64,000 nt of DNA from Scolanthus callimorphus (taxonomy: Eukaryota > Cnidaria > Anthozoa > Actiniaria > Edwardsiidae): NCBI GenBank assembly GCA_033964015.1, contig CM066920.1, positions 9,267,912 to 9,331,911 on the forward strand. Direction: 5' to 3'. This document shows positions 21,519 through 33,781 of the stretch, one piece after another. A program made the translations under genes and the position numbers. The stretch's first letter is position 1, and each line of letters opens with the position of its first letter. Under the pieces are notes generated by a model, which saw only the letters and a program-made list of their open reading frames with translations, did no database searches and had not been told where the DNA came from.

Positions 21519-22643
21519 ATGAACACCAGTGAATCTTTCAATGGCACAAATGCCAACTGCGAACGGGCAGTCAACATTGAATCTTGGAAATCGGTCGCGC
21601 AAGTCGCCGCTTATGGAATCATTATGATGGCATCCCTGGTTGGGAATGTGTTGGTCTGTTTTATAGTACATCAGAACAAGAAGATGTGGTCCACGTTGAA
21701 CTGTCTTCTGGTTAACATGGCTATCAGCGACTTGGTCATCCCAATAGTCGTTGTACCGCGGCGGATTCTCGAGATCGCAAGTGCTTCTGATGATTGGCGG
21801 ATTGAAGGAGGACCGGGAATATTTTTTTGCAAGCTTGTCTACTTTGTTTCTGATATTTGCCCAATTGTTTCGATCCTGAGTCTCGTGTACATAACTGTTG
21901 ACCGCTTCATAGCGGTCGTATTCCCGTTCAGGGTCCACCATTTCCGTTCCTGTTTGCGTTTTCTGATAGCGTTCTCATGGGTGTTCGCGATCGCATTCTG
22001 TGCTCCGTATTTTTACGCCTTCAAAGTCGATGACCAAAAGAAATGCGTCATGCACTGGGGTCCTGCATTTGACCACGAGGAAACCCGCGAACGACACACA
22101 ACCGCTCTTTGCGTCATCTTCATTCTGATCCCCTTCACTCTCCTTCTAGTCATGTACTCTGTCATCATGTATAAGCTTCAAACGCGGCCCAAAATGGCCC
22201 TGAACCAGACCGAGAGAGGCAGAAGAAGGCGTGAACGTTCCAACCGTAACATCACGATACTTTCTTTCATGATTGTTATCATTTTTGGATCTTGCTGGGG
22301 CCCTTACTTCTCCTGTCTGATGACCGTAAACTTCATATGGCGCTGGGATGCGAGCAAGTTTCCTTGTCACTGGGATACCCTGTGGTTTATTGCCCAGTTT
22401 CTGGCATATTCCAACGCTGCAATCAACCCATCGATTTACTTCCTTTTCATGAAGGATTTTCGCAACGGGTTGGAGACTATTTGTTATACTCTGAAGCGCA
22501 AAGCGTCGTTTACGTCGAGTAAAGACAGAACAGCAGTTGTGGGGGCGTCTAATGTGGACATTCACAACCCAATGGACAGAATGCGTCCTTCAGAAACATC
22601 GGGAACTAATCGCGAATTCATTCAGATGATCAGTTATGTTTAA
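21519..22643 (+). CDS. Class A GPCR 2 (neuropeptide-receptor-like, intronless)
   Basis: The ATG at 21519 gives 374 aa; the open frame extends nine codons further upstream only to a GTG. N-terminal glycosylation sites NTS (2) and NGT (8). TM1 GNVLVC (N43), TM2 MAISDLV (D71), TM3 C104 and DRF (128-130) in place of DRY, loop-2 cysteine C176, a basic third loop (RGRRRRER), TM6 CWGP (259-262), TM7 NPSIY (303-307) and a serine/threonine-rich tail. The MAISDLVIPIVVVPR and VYITVDRFIAVVFP stretches resemble peptide receptors of the neuropeptide FF/tachykinin/allatostatin type. GPCR 3 shares the same pattern and is probably a paralogue. Ligand unknown. Confidence 0.9.
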   Translation: MNTSESFNGTNANCERAVNIESWKSVAQVAAYGIIMMASLVGNVLVCFIVHQNKKMWSTLNCLLVNMAISDLVIPIVVVPRRILEIASASDDWRIEGGPGIFFCKLVYFVSDICPIVSILSLVYITVDRFIAVVFPFRVHHFRSCLRFLIAFSWVFAIAFCAPYFYAFKVDDQKKCVMHWGPAFDHEETRERHTTALCVIFILIPFTLLLVMYSVIMYKLQTRPKMALNQTERGRRRRERSNRNITILSFMIVIIFGSCWGPYFSCLMTVNFIWRWDASKFPCHWDTLWFIAQFLAYSNAAINPSIYFLFMKDFRNGLETICYTLKRKASFTSSKDRTAVVGASNVDIHNPMDRMRPSETSGTNREFIQMISYV

Positions 22644-22668
22644 AGATGTTGCAGCAAGACAGGTGAAC

Positions 22669-22706
22669 AATAAATCAATATCATGTAGACAATTTCACTC
22701 AATAAA
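22669..22706 (+). promoter_or_regulatory. Polyadenylation signals after GPCR 2
   Basis: AATAAA occurs at 22669-22674 and 22701-22706, 26 and 58 bases after the stop codon, fitting a short 3' UTR. Confidence 0.5.
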
Positions 22707-24110
22707 TAATCCCTTGTTCAAGTTTTTTTTTTAAACGGAGTAAACCAGAAAGGAAAGAAAATGCATTTCTACGGGAGTCAAAACGAACACTAAAATATAG
22801 AATCGTTAAAAAATTGTTGATGACGTTTAACAAACTAGGGCCACTAGTTTGATAACAAATAGATTGCTCATTTTGTTTGCGAAAAATGCGTTGATATTGA
22901 GCCCGTTTAAAAGCCACCCATAGTAAGGCTACAAGCTTCCGGAAATGTTAAATGAATGATTTTAAAATGACATGTCAAAATAATTCGCGAGCATCTACAG
23001 TTACTCTAAAACAAGTGCAAACTTTTTTCGGCTTAAAAAAGACTTGACATAGTGATCAGATGGTGATTATTTTATGGAAATGATCATGCCTGAGTGTGAA
23101 ACCACCCGCTAACGAAAGAAAATAAAAAGCGTAATTATAAAAGAGAGACAAAAGCAGACCTAAAAGCAGAATATATAGCATTCTCCAAGGCGTATTTATT
23201 AGTATCTAAGGCATCTTATCCAATCATACATTTTCCAAATTAATTCGCTTGATAATAACGCGATTAGTTTTTATTTTGTCTTCGTGAAGTGGATAGCAAG
23301 ATACGACGTCAGGACTGTTGACCAAGCAGGGTACCCTATACTTTTTTGTGACTTTTTTTGAAGACATTTTAGTTTTGCGTGAAGCGTGAATGAGGATTTT
23401 ATTTTTCCGTGTTTCGTGAATCCATATTTTTACGTCCTCGGAAAAGTTGTTTGCGTGATCCGTGAAATATTCATTTACTTGCGCATGATTTGTGAACGAA
23501 GGGACCATAATGCGCGGGTATAGTTTTTCTCACTTTTTTTTATATTTTAGCGTCATTAAATAAAAATCTCGGAAACGTGTAAAACGCTCAACTGCCTGTT
23601 CATGTCACATGCGTCAGATCAGGTAAAGTGGATACATTATGTAATTGTATGTTTTGCGAAACTTGAATGAGTTTTTATGCGAAACGTTATTTTGAGGTGA
23701 CTTTTGTATTTTTTACATGCAAACGTGATTACAAGCTTTTTTCATTTTTTTCTGACGCGTGAAAAGGCCAATTCCAATTCAATGTTTTCAGAAGGTGTAT
23801 CAGGGACCAAAAATCTGGAATTCACTACCAATAGCGATCACTTCTGCCACTACACTTGCTAGCTTTAGAACAAGACTAATTTCTTTTTTTTAATAATTAG
23901 CCACTTTACAACAACACCTTTTCTACACTGACTCCGATACACAATCAGTTTGTATTTAGCTTAATATAAGCGAGGGGGCCTTTCTCGAAAAGCCTTAGCT
24001 TCCAAGGGCTCCTTCGCCACATTTTTTATAATCTTCCCTTCTTTCATTTCCTTATTTTCATTTTCATTTTTTTTTTTACAATGGTATGTAAAAATGTGGC
24101 GGAAAATAAA

Positions 24111-24195
24111 TTGAATTGAATTGAATTAAATTGAATTGAATTGAATTGAATTGAATTGAATTGAATTGAACTGAATTGAATTGAATTGAATTGAA
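24111..24195. repeat. (AATTG)n pentanucleotide microsatellite
   Basis: About 17 units of TTGAA with two single-base interruptions. It generates Gln/Phe/Asn/Ser-rich open frames on the minus strand that are not genes. Confidence 0.95.
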
Positions 24196-24261
24196 GAGTA
24201 CCCTGACCAAGGGCAGACGAATCGACCACGAGGATTCGTAGCCTCCTACGCAGCCGCTCCT

Positions 24262-24413
24262 CTGTAGAAACCAATCCATGGGAAAAGCTGAATTTCCCAA
24301 GGCATACGCATGGGAAGTGTTCGTAATTCACAAGGATTGCCATGGGAAATCCGAACACTTCACATTCTTCTACCATGGGAAATTCAGCTTTTCCCATGGA
24401 TGAGTTTCTGCAG
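24262..24413. repeat. Foldback element, GGGAAAAGCTGAATTTCCCA family, copy 1
   Basis: CCATGGGAAAAGCTGAATTT on the left and AAATTCAGCTTTTCCCATGG on the right, with AAGTGTTCG / CGAACACTT paired inside. A second copy is at 39829-39972. Confidence 0.88.
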
Positions 24414-24870
24414 AAATTCCCTCGGATACTGCTACCAGATATATAGTCAAACTACCAATTTTCTGCACCACCGATTATTTTTGATAAAAAATGGACATCA
24501 GGTCATGAGTTGAATTAAGTTTCTTAGGATCGAATTCTGTAATAGTGCAGAAAAAAATTAATTAAAATAGAGAGAAAGAAAGACTATTCAAATGTGTGGA
24601 ACGTGATCTGAAATGGGAAAACATATTACCCAAGCTGAGGAGGTCTATTGGTAAAACTTGATTTACTTAATGGATATTTTCTTTCCTCCGTCTGATTGAA
24701 AACCTAGGGGCATCTTGTGTTGCTATTGTTTCAGTTCCAGCCTATCGCAGGGCTCAATGAATCGCAAAACTGAGGTTAAGTTCATGGGGTCGCAACCACA
24801 CGCGCCGAATTGCGTGCTTTATCAAGCCCAATATTTATTTATCTTAATTCATTTGCGTTTCCATCCTTCT

Positions 24871-24954
24871 TACCCTGGGTACCAGAGTCTCCAAGCTACA
24901 CTCGTTTACTGTGCTCTTAGAGACTCTGGTGCCCATACAGGGTACATCTTTCTC
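24871..24954. repeat. Hairpin element ACCCTGGGTACCAGAGTCT, copy 1
   Basis: ACCCTGGGTACCAGAGTCTC on the left and AGAGACTCTGGTGCCCATAC with AGGGTA on the right. The second copy (36971-37080) has a longer insert. Confidence 0.8.
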
Positions 24955-25118
24955 GGATCCGAGGAAAGGACGAGAAAGCGAAAGATCGTGTAACTGTTTG
25001 ATCTTGTAAATACGTGGTTAGAGTATCCAAACAGGCAGTATCGCCTAGGGTGGGCACATGGAAAAGTTACTCGTTATTTTAAGATAAATCGTATTAGACA
25101 TTTAGTGTGCAATATCAC

Positions 25119-25473
25119 CAGGGGCTCATAAGTAGGGCCGTTCCTCTGATATATATCCTTGATAAGGCGTTTGACAGACCTACGTTATTTTTAGATTGTT
25201 ATTCTAGTCTTGTTTCTATGCCGCTGGCGATCACGTATATTAGAACAACAACAGCAGAGAACAACGTGCTTACTAAAGAAATCAGTGCTTGCACGTGCAC
25301 ATCGGTAACTTCAGGTGTCTATAAAGCGACTGATGAAACGAATTTGAATGGCAGAAAAACAAAAGCTTTACAATTTTAGTGGTAAAACTTTTCTAAAAAA
25401 ATAACTAGGTCTGTCAAAATGCCTTATGAATAGGACACTGCCAGAGAGGAACGCCCCTATTTATGAGCCCCTG
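25119..25473. repeat. MITE with about 75-bp inverted ends
   Basis: CAGGGGCTCATAAGTAGGGC... TTTGACAGACCTACGTTATT on the left; the inverse (AATAACTAGGTCTGTCAAA... ATTTATGAGCCCCTG) on the right. The 273-base open frame inside is not a gene. Confidence 0.85.
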
Positions 25474-25865
25474 TCGCTGATATCGCTGGATTTTGCTTTT
25501 GAGTTTTCATGCAGTATTTTGTCGAGTCCGTTAGGGCACTTCTACCGCTGCTGCACTTGCACCACCTTTCTCGTCGGTACTATACACAACTATCTGAGGT
25601 CGTGAAACTTCTCTGAATAATGAACAAAAGGGGAGGGGAGGGGCAGAGGGTTCTCCGGACGTTTTATGTCGGGAAGCGCGATGAACGTACCCCCATAATA
25701 CTAGGTTTACAATTTAGCACCTCAAAGGATTGGCCACATGCAACCAAAGGTGAAACCTCAGGCTTGTTCTTCACAAAGGATATGCGTAGCCCTTTGCACT
25801 TAACGGTATTTAACTGAAACTTGCTTAGCTTCGACCAATGTACTATCTGGTATACTACATGCTGG

Positions 25866-26235
25866 GCATAGCTTATTTGTCCCTTAAAAGGACAACCTCG
25901 GACACGGTTGTATCGTCAACAAATTTCCAAATACAGGCATCATGGACGTTCAGGTTGTTTATGACAATAATGAAAAGCAAGGGTCCTAAATTGGTGCCCT
26001 GAGGGACTCCAAAGGGGAATGAGCCCAACTCGATCGGAGACACACCCTCAGCAAGTTTGATTCTTTACTCTGGCGATCCATCGAAAAGCTAATTGATGAT
26101 ACCCAGCAGGTAAAGAAAGGGATCGTAAATTACTAATTAGAATTTCTATAACTCAATAAGGTCGAACGCTTTCCTATAGTCAAATAAAACCGGCCCAATA
26201 GTAGATCCATTTCGCACATAGAGCAGTTTTCCCAT
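25866..26235 (-). pseudogene. LINE reverse-transcriptase fossil
   Basis: Read on the minus strand in one frame it shows VLFDYRKAFDLIE, then GVPQGTNLGPLLFIIVINN and WKFVDDTTVSE, i.e. the palm motifs of a non-LTR (jockey/CR1-like) reverse transcriptase including the FVDD catalytic box. At least four in-frame stop codons lie between these motifs. Both ends are lost, so it is a dead 5'- and 3'-truncated copy. Confidence 0.85.
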
Positions 26236-26259
26236 GCCTGTCGTGAAACCAATCGCAAA

Positions 26260-26365
26260 GTAATTACACCAATTCTGAATAAAACCTATATGAGTGATTA
26301 CAAAGTAATTGCGAATTACTCAAGACAGTCATCTGAAATCCGCTCTAATATCACTACGCGAGCAA
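26260..26365. repeat. Partial copy of the GAGCGGATTTCAGATGACTG MITE family
   Basis: ATTACTCAAGACAGTCATCT then GAAATCCGCTCTAATA matches the right end of the full element at 33541-33781. Only one end is clear; it starts where the LINE fossil stops. Confidence 0.6.
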
Positions 26366-26480
26366 GCGACCAGTGCAAAATAACCTTTGTGCGAGCTCAA
26401 CCACAGTCGATTTTCGATGGACCTTTTTGGAACCTAATCGAAACCACGTCAATCAAATGTCACATCGTTAATACTGCGTT

Positions 26481-26983
26481 ACAGCCAAAGACGCTCAAGC
26501 GTACCCCTCTAGAGTGCAATAATGAGTTGATTCTTGGAATATTGGATCCATTATTCGATTCAATAATACTTTCGGCTTGGGAAAACGTCTATCGATTTGA
26601 ACTGGGCTTTCGCTTTTTGATTGGACGATAGACGACGAAGACGCTTCCATATATGGAAAAAAACACAGGGAGCCTTTTGTTTGTGGGTTTAGTTACCAAT
26701 ATGGCGGGCCTGGTAGACTTTGCAGCCTGGTAAATCTCTCCCTCGTTCATTTAGAGAAGAAATTGTTGATCAGTATTATCAGGGATATTCCAAGAAGCAT
26801 AAAGGCAGTGACTTAAGAGTGTCGGAGCGTGGTTCAGGAAGGTAATCTAGCCGAAATCCGAGTTCAAGTCGAAAGTCGTTTTCCCAAGCCAAATGCATTA
26901 TTGAATCGAATAATGGATCCAATATTCCAAGAATCAACTCATTATTGCACTCTAGAGGGGGACGCTTGAGCGTCTTTGGCTGT
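26481..26983. repeat. 503-bp foldback element, relative of 18406-19295
   Basis: ACAGCCAAAGACGCTCAAGC ... CCCCTCTAGAGTGCAATAAT on the left with the inverse at the right, arms about 130 bp including TTGGATCCATTATTCGATTC. Ends read TTACAG...CTGTAA as in the 890-bp element. Confidence 0.85.
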
Positions 26984-27129
26984 AAGATTACTTGAAGTTT
27001 CCATGCCCAATATGGCCACATTGTCATGTTTATGTAATTGTTGATTTACAAGAAATGGTATCCTAACTATCAGGATATAGCAGGAGTTATTTGTTATTTT
27101 TTGGCAGCACTTACAAGTTTTTGTGATTC

Positions 27130-27750
27130 TCCCTCTTATTTTAAGTGAGCTGGATTAGGTGTCAAGGGTGAAAAAGTACACAAACGTTAGGAATTGCAAT
27201 TTGCAACTGTCAATTAATGTCATTTTAAGGTTGACATTATAAAATTACTCTTAGAAGATTTTGAAAACAGGTACCCAATAGGAACAGGAGTAACAACTTT
27301 GCAATTTACCGACTTCATCTAATCAAAACGATCCTGCTGGTCTTCATGGGAATATCTTTTTTTTTCAAACTTGAAAGGACAATCAAAGAATATATCGATA
27401 CTATTGATTTGCGACGTGCGTCTCTCTCCGTGGGAGCAACGTTTCTGATTGCCAAGACGTTATCTCAAAATAGCAAACCCTCTCGAGATTAAAAGAAAAA
27501 ACAACCGCCTTTTGTTTGGAACGGCGTCTAGCAAGCTTAAAATTCTATTCGGCATCTTATTTTGATATACTAACGCATATACTGAATAATACCTTTCTGT
27601 ACAGAAGACGTCATATGACGCCATACGTTATCTGCCCTCATATTATATGATCAACTTACTGCACACATATTGGGTTATTTCGCCTCCTACACAACTTTCA
27701 CGCCAGAAGTTTGTCTAATTGTCGCGGGTCATGAGTAGCGGGTTTTATGA
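27130..27750 (+). repeat. Direct duplication, copy 1
   Basis: Shares with 28850-29480, in the same order and orientation: GTGTCAAG near the start, AAAACAGG(T/C)ACCCAAT, GATCCTGCTGGTCTTCATGG, TCTCAAAATAGC, AACAACCGCC, CTAGCAAGCTT, GGCATCTTATTTTG, ACAGAAGACGTCATATGAC and CACAACTTTCACGCCA. Indels and substitutions throughout show it is old. No intact coding frame. Confidence 0.85.
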
Positions 27751-28164
27751 CACGTGCGCGGTGATACACTGATCAGCACAAAAAGGAAGATTTTCTTGCG
27801 CTTGAATCTGCGCTTGCGTTCTAGAAGTGTGAGCCAAGTGGCCGCGTAATAGATAGAGGTTGGCCGCTTAATGGAGGTAGTACAAAAAAGTCATTCACTG
27901 TTGCACGGTAATTTTTGCTGAAACTACTGTAAACATTCTTCTCAAAGAACCGCCACCGGAGGTTTGATTACGTCTAATAATAGAAAATCTTCCGGAGGTT
28001 GATGTTTTAGAGGCTTGTAACCTTGTCACAACAAAGATTAAAGAAGACTTTCCTTTTGTTATCAATTGTCACAACATTTTCTGTCACCAAAATGGTATTA
28101 TCAATCATTAATAGGACTTTGTGGCCGCAACAGAGGTAATAATAGCATTTGGAACTGCAAAATA

Positions 28165-28285
28165 GTGGCCGCGGCCGCTTGATAGAGGTGGCCGCTGTAT
28201 AGAGGTATTAGTGAGAAATATTTTGGGACTTTGAAAAGTGGCCGCTTAATAGAGGGTGGCCGCTTAATAGAGGTACCACTGTATA
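28165..28285. repeat. GTGGCCGCTTAATAGAGGT repeats
   Basis: Four near copies of GGCCGCTTAATAGAGGT, the last followed by ACCACTGTATA. Two more at 27838-27885. This resembles the end of a widespread DNA-transposon family whose outer sequence is CAGTGGTACCTC. Confidence 0.7.
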
Positions 28286-28849
28286 TAAGTTTGATACCCT
28301 GGGATCTTGCGCTTGCATTTGTGTTTGGGTTCCAGTGAAAACCAGCCTTACAGATACCTATAAGGTCTTTCTCAGTGAATGTGTCCAAGTTATGGAACAC
28401 ATTGTCCTTAGATGCAAGGCAGTCACCATCTCTGGAATTTTTTTTAACGTAAACTGAAGACTTTTTGGGATTGAGCAGGCTTTTAGTTGAGCCTAATGTT
28501 AACCTTGTTTGTAGATAATAGTTTTAATTTATAGTATTCAAATATTGTAAAGCGCTTTTGGACTAAGCGCTATAAGTCTAACATATTACTATTATCATTG
28601 CTTTTATCTTCCTTTTCTTTTTTTCTTTGATATGATATTTCCAATATACGTCGTATCAAAGTCCAGTCTTTACTATTTAACAAAAGTGACAGAGGTAGTG
28701 TTGCGATCACATCATTCAAACGTCAAATCGTTTAGTTTTACTTTTAGTTCAAAAAGAGAAATGGAAAGCTAACTATGGGAGGATATGACCAGAACCTATT
28801 CGAAAGCTAATGGCAGTGATAAAACCGTCAAGTCTTTGTTATTTTGTTT

Positions 28850-29480
28850 TTTAATCTCTCTCTTTGAGAGTGGGACAAGTGTCAAGAGAGAAAAAAGTAC
28901 ATAGTCATAGAAGTTTGAAATTGCAACTTGAAACAGTAATTTGATATGACTTTGAGGTTAAAAGGCAACATCAAACAAGATAAGAAAATTTAAAAACAGG
29001 CACCCAATGAGTACAGGAGTACAACTCTGCAACAGCTTACCGACTCAATGAAAGCAAAATGCTCCTGCTGGACTTCATGGGGATATCTCTTTTTCAAACT
29101 GCCAGTGATATTTTTAATCAGAGGATATATCTATGCTATCGGTTTGCGATCCGTCTGTGGGAGGAACACTTCTGATGGCCGAGAGACGTCCGAGACGACA
29201 TCTCAAAATAGCCAAACCTCGAGATTTTAAAAAACATAAAACAACCGCCCTGTTTGGTGACGGCATCTAGCAAGCTTCAAATTCTATTCCGGCATCTTAT
29301 TTTGTAATACTGACGTCTATACCGAATATATCTTTCTTTACAGAAGACGTCATATGACACCCTACATCGTCTGTCCCCCCATATCGTCCAGATACCATAT
29401 GATCAACTTGCCGCACACCATTTTGCCTCCTACACAACTTTTACGCCAAACGTTTCTCTAATTGTCGCGAGTCGCGCGGG
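28850..29480 (+). repeat. Direct duplication, copy 2
   Basis: Counterpart of 27130-27750. A short open frame at 29048-29230 lies here but is not kept in the other copy, arguing against coding. Confidence 0.85.
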
Positions 29481-29880
29481 CGCGGCGCGGATCTTAAAAA
29501 TCTTTTACAAAAATTAAAACATAAAGATTAACAAATAATCTGCCTTTAGGGACTACACATCAAATATCCCTTTCTTTTTGTCTATTATAACTACCTTATT
29601 TCATTCTTTTTGTTTTAACTTCTGTAAATGTTGTAAAGCAATTTCTTTTTTATATATAGTATACTAGCTATGCTATTCCCGGTGCAAGAATTTTTCCCTT
29701 AACCGATATAGAGTAACATAAATGAATTTCAAAGTTCAAACAAATGCTTTTTAAAAAAATGAACAATCGGCAATGAACAATGTTTAACAGTCATCGAGTA
29801 TTGATAAAAGAATGAAACCCCCAAAACAATGTGAACCTTGCTGCATTTCGTTAGTAAGGCTAACACTTTCTTTAAGTCAA

Positions 29881-30172
29881 TTTACTGCGATTTTCATAAT
29901 TCTGCGAACTCCCACTTGACATTTCTGAACGCCAAACTGCGTTTTGGCTTCCGTCAATCCGAAACCTTTAAGTCAAGTCCACGCATGTTTTCAGAGTTTG
30001 GTTTGCATTTTACAGTGAAAAATCGCCGTTTTGAAGCCTAGCTAGCCCCTATCAGATCACAAGATCTATCAAAGCCTCCGCGAAATCACCCAGAGTTGTT
30101 CACTCGTTTGACTGACGGAAGCCAAACCACGGTTTGTTGGTCGGTGTAGAGTTCGCAGAATTATGAACAGTA
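29881..30172. repeat. MITE family M2, copy 1
   Basis: Ends TTTACTGCGATTTTCATAAT then TCTGCGAACTC, with the inverse GAGTTCGCAGAATTATGAAC at the right. Body includes AACCTTTAAGTCAAGTCCAC and GACGGAAGCCAAACC. Copy 2 is at 31555-31835, and a 3' fragment at 55291-55398. Confidence 0.9.
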
Positions 30173-31554
30173 AGGGCGAGAGGGCACCTAAGACCTAAAG
30201 TTTATTCCTTTGTCTGCAAAAAGAACTCGGTCGATGCAATACTGTAAACAAATTCGGGTAGATCAATTTAATTTCGTGTGAAAAAAGAGTAAGGCTGTTT
30301 GAAACAATGTTTGTACCCAAAGCGATCTGTTTGAAACAAGAACATCTATTTGAAATAAGGACGAAACTACAAGTGGAAACGATGCACACAAAGTGTAAAG
30401 TGTAATCTTTTTTCCTAAATTTCATAAGTAAAAATATGATTACCTCTCACCAGAATTGCTTCTTATGTAAAGAAAGAAGTGTTGACCCATCTTGTATTTG
30501 AAACGTATTTACCAGCTGCCATTTTTTCAGTTTCAACAAAAAGAAAGAGGAGACATTTGAACCTTTGAAGTTGCTGCAAGTCAATCACATTTTATGATAA
30601 GGAAGCGTTTGTAGGGACACAAAAAGGGCATTCCCGGATATTGAACACAAACTACGCGAAAACATTTCGAATGGTGGTCAATTGTATTTTATTCATTAAA
30701 AATGCTAATTAAAGTAAAAACTGTTGAGCCCTCCAAATATTCTGCCCATCTTTTCGTTTTGAGTTATCAAGTTATTCAGCTGAATCGCTGCATTCCCCAA
30801 ATCCCCTTATTTTTAAGTAATATTGCATGTCCAAATGGCGATAGTTTGACGAGTTGTATGTGATGTGCATTTATCGCCCAATGTTTGTCATCAAATATTC
30901 CTTGCTCATAAGCCAGCGTTTTCTATTTTCTTGCTTATAGCATTTATCCAAAACAAATGTTTTCATTATACACAGTGGAACCTCCGCCACAAACGAAGTA
31001 AATAATAAAAAGGGAATTTTGCAAATCATTTCTTTTCGATGTAGTACTACAGGTGTTCTGAAGTATTTCAGTTGTAGGTTTTCTTTTCTTTTCTTTTTTA
31101 ACCAGGAAATGTATATTCTTCGCTGTCCCGTTATAAATGAAAGGCATACCATGAAAATTAGTTCCCTTTGTTAAACCGACACCAGATCTATTTTATAAGC
31201 CAAAAATAAATGCAACAAAAACTTTCGGGTTTTTTTGCGTGGGCACAATCAAGTTAAATTGTCGCTGTAGGTTTCCGAGCCCCACACAGTAAATGTTTCT
31301 TAAGGTTACGTAACCGTATCACATATTAAAATAATCCCGTATTATGACTGAATAACCTGATAATAACGTACCTTTGTTGCATTGAGAAGTTAATCACACT
31401 GGTCAGGTTTCATTAACCTCAGTCAGCCGCCATTTTGTCGGCCTAGCAACATACGGAGTCGAATAAAATATCCATCCATTTCAGTCGACTGATTTATGAA
31501 TGTAGTCCGATATTTTCAACTTAATTCTGTAAATCGAGAATAAAATCCTTATAG

Positions 31555-31835
31555 TTACTGCGATTTTCATAATTCTGCGAACTCCCACTTAACATCTCCG
31601 AACGCCAAACTGCGTTTTGGCTTCCGTCAATCCGAAACCTTTAAGTCAAGTCCACGCATGTTTCTGAGTTACAGTGTAAAATTGTGTTTTGAAGCCTAGC
31701 TAACCCCTATCAGTTCACAAGATCCAACAAAACCTCCGTGAAATCCCACATAGTTGTTCACTCGTTTGATTGACGGAAGCCAAACCGCGGTTTGTTGTCG
31801 GGATAGAGTTCGCAGAATTATGAAAATCGCAGTAA
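31555..31835. repeat. MITE family M2, copy 2
   Basis: Full-length, same orientation as copy 1, with the inverted ends better preserved (TTACTGCGATTTTCATAATT / AATTATGAAAATCGCAGTAA). Confidence 0.9.
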
Positions 31836-31836
31836 A

Positions 31837-31962
31837 CAATAAAAAGATTTATGCGGTTTATAATGTGATAAACGCACGAGGGATGTTTTTCCAACATCTC
31901 TCGTGCGTTTATCACACTTTATCACATTATAAACTAAAATCCGCTTTTTATTGCCCTTTTAT
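31837..31962. repeat. Long hairpin abutting M2 copy 2
   Basis: Arms TTTATAATGTGATAAACGCA and CGAGGGATGTT... fold back on the inverse immediately after; the TGCGTTTATAATGTGAG motif recurs at 31984-32000. Arms about 55 bp with a tiny loop (TTTCC). Confidence 0.85.
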
Positions 31963-33228
31963 AAAATAGCAACGCATCTTTCGTGCGTTTATAATGTGAG
32001 AATGTATAGCTCTCAAACAATCAGATCGCGCGCACTATCTTAGCTATTCTATTAAAAAAAAATAACATGACCGACTAGGCCCTTTTAATCTAGACTTACA
32101 CCTGACAACCATATTGACTCTTGTTTGCGCTTGGGCTGTAGGCATACTCAGCTATTGCTGCTGTTTTTTTCAAGCAAGTATTACAACAGCTTGCTATAAG
32201 AGTATTAAAAGATGAATGTTTCGAAATTGCTCCATGACAGTTTTCCAACTCGTACTTTTGCTTTTTTCAATTCCAAAGGTTTCGGTATGACATTTAGACG
32301 CGGCGTATGACATCCTTTTTTACGCTGGAAAGAGAGCAAAAAGAAAATAAGAAACCATCCGGAATTCTAAAAATATTAGTGTCACTGCTTTCTTGATATA
32401 GCCATGCAATATTTCATTCAAACATCTGCAATTTTACAATTACAAAGTTAATTGCAGAAATTTGCAGATAAGCCTGAAGACATAAGTTTGGCCTGTCATT
32501 CCTTTATTGTAAACGATCAAAATTCCCAAAACGCCTGTATTTAGCCTTCCTCAATTTATACAAAAGTAGTTGTGAATACAGCTCGTTAAGGCCTATGACC
32601 TACCAACTTCAAACGAGCCCTACGACCTTCTGTTATAGGCTTCGTAATAAAAAAAGAACCTTTAAATAGTGCTTAATCTTCAATCAGTCGCCAAGACAAA
32701 TATACCCAATGTGTGACAGGAAATTTTTAATATTTTACAGTCAAAAGTGTTTGCCAGCCTGTTTTATGTATCTTGCGAGGTGATTGTATATCACACGTGT
32801 TTGCTTTACGAATTACCTTTTCTCCCGAGACTTTTTTTTTTGTGACAGAGAGACAATTTGAAGGTTTACAAACTGAACCTCAAAACTTTCAAGGGTCTTT
32901 ATCTAACGGTTGCATTTCATCTTGCCTCAATAGACCCGGTGCATTTTGCGTTTATGTTTATTTAGGCCATCCAGCTATTTTTTTGTGTACTAGCTCAACT
33001 AAGCAAAACACAGTTCCTGCCCAAAATGCAAATTTTAAAAACCCTGAACGGTAATACAGTCCACAGTCTTCTTGGACGCTTTGGTGCTGGGGCCAAACCG
33101 ATTCAAGATTTATGAATATTTATTCAACAATTTCTTCATAAAAAAGCTTTCAGAACCCAACGAAACTCGGTGAATATTTTTCAATGCATGTTCAGCGGTG
33201 TTTGTCTAACGCCTGTTTATCGAAAACG

Positions 33229-33288
33229 TTCCCTGCTAGCAGAGGCTTCTTTTCTCTATGCAGAGAAAAGAGGCCTCTGATAGCAGGG
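33229..33288. repeat. 60-bp near-perfect hairpin
   Basis: TTCCCTGCTAGCAGAGGCTT...CTCT, then ATGC, then AGAG...AAGAGGCCTCTGATAGCAGG. Two mismatches in about 28 pairs. Confidence 0.88.
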
Positions 33289-33540
33289 AAGTGCAAAACG
33301 TAACTTCGGGAAACGCCGAATCGTGGCGAATCACCGTAAAAATCAAGGTTTCCGTTGTGTAAAATGATTCAAATCTTCACAGTGCTATCTTTTAGCCATC
33401 GCTTTCAATTGATGTGAAAATTATCTTTACTTATAGCATCGCTGAAAATTTTGCGCATGGAAGAATGGGTATGTTCAACTGTCTTCAAAGCATCTTTGTT
33501 TGAACATGTGAATACATCAACATGCGAATGCGCAGCGATA

Positions 33541-33781
33541 GAGCAGATTTCACATGACCGTCGTGACTTGTTATGTAATTGCGATTGCTTGGCGTTCTCA
33601 TTGGCTACTCATTTTTCTCAGCCAATCAAATTCTGCTGTAAATGCAGTTGTGTAATTGGTTCGGCTTGTTATTGGCTGAGAAGAAAGCCATTCAGGTGCA
33701 AGTTGTGATTTCTCTTGATTCTGATTGGCTAGCGATTGCCTAATTGCAATTGTTTTCACGACAGTCATGTGAAATCCGCTC
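33541..33781. repeat. Full-length MITE family M1 with TA target duplication
   Basis: GAGCAGATTTCACATGACCG then TCGTGA at the left and TCACGACAGTCATGTGAAAT with CCGCTC at the right, flanked by TA. Interior has several CAATTAGGCAAT/GATTGGCT-like blocks. One-ended relatives occur at 26260, 56286 and 63598. Confidence 0.9.

Noticed and set aside
24044..24397. Minus-strand open frame with Phe/Asn/Ser/Ile/Gln repeats
   Set aside because: Translation of the (AATTG)n microsatellite.
29048..29230. Small secreted-peptide gene
   Set aside because: Frame is not preserved in the duplicate at 27300; the Met-rich start is not followed by a convincing product.
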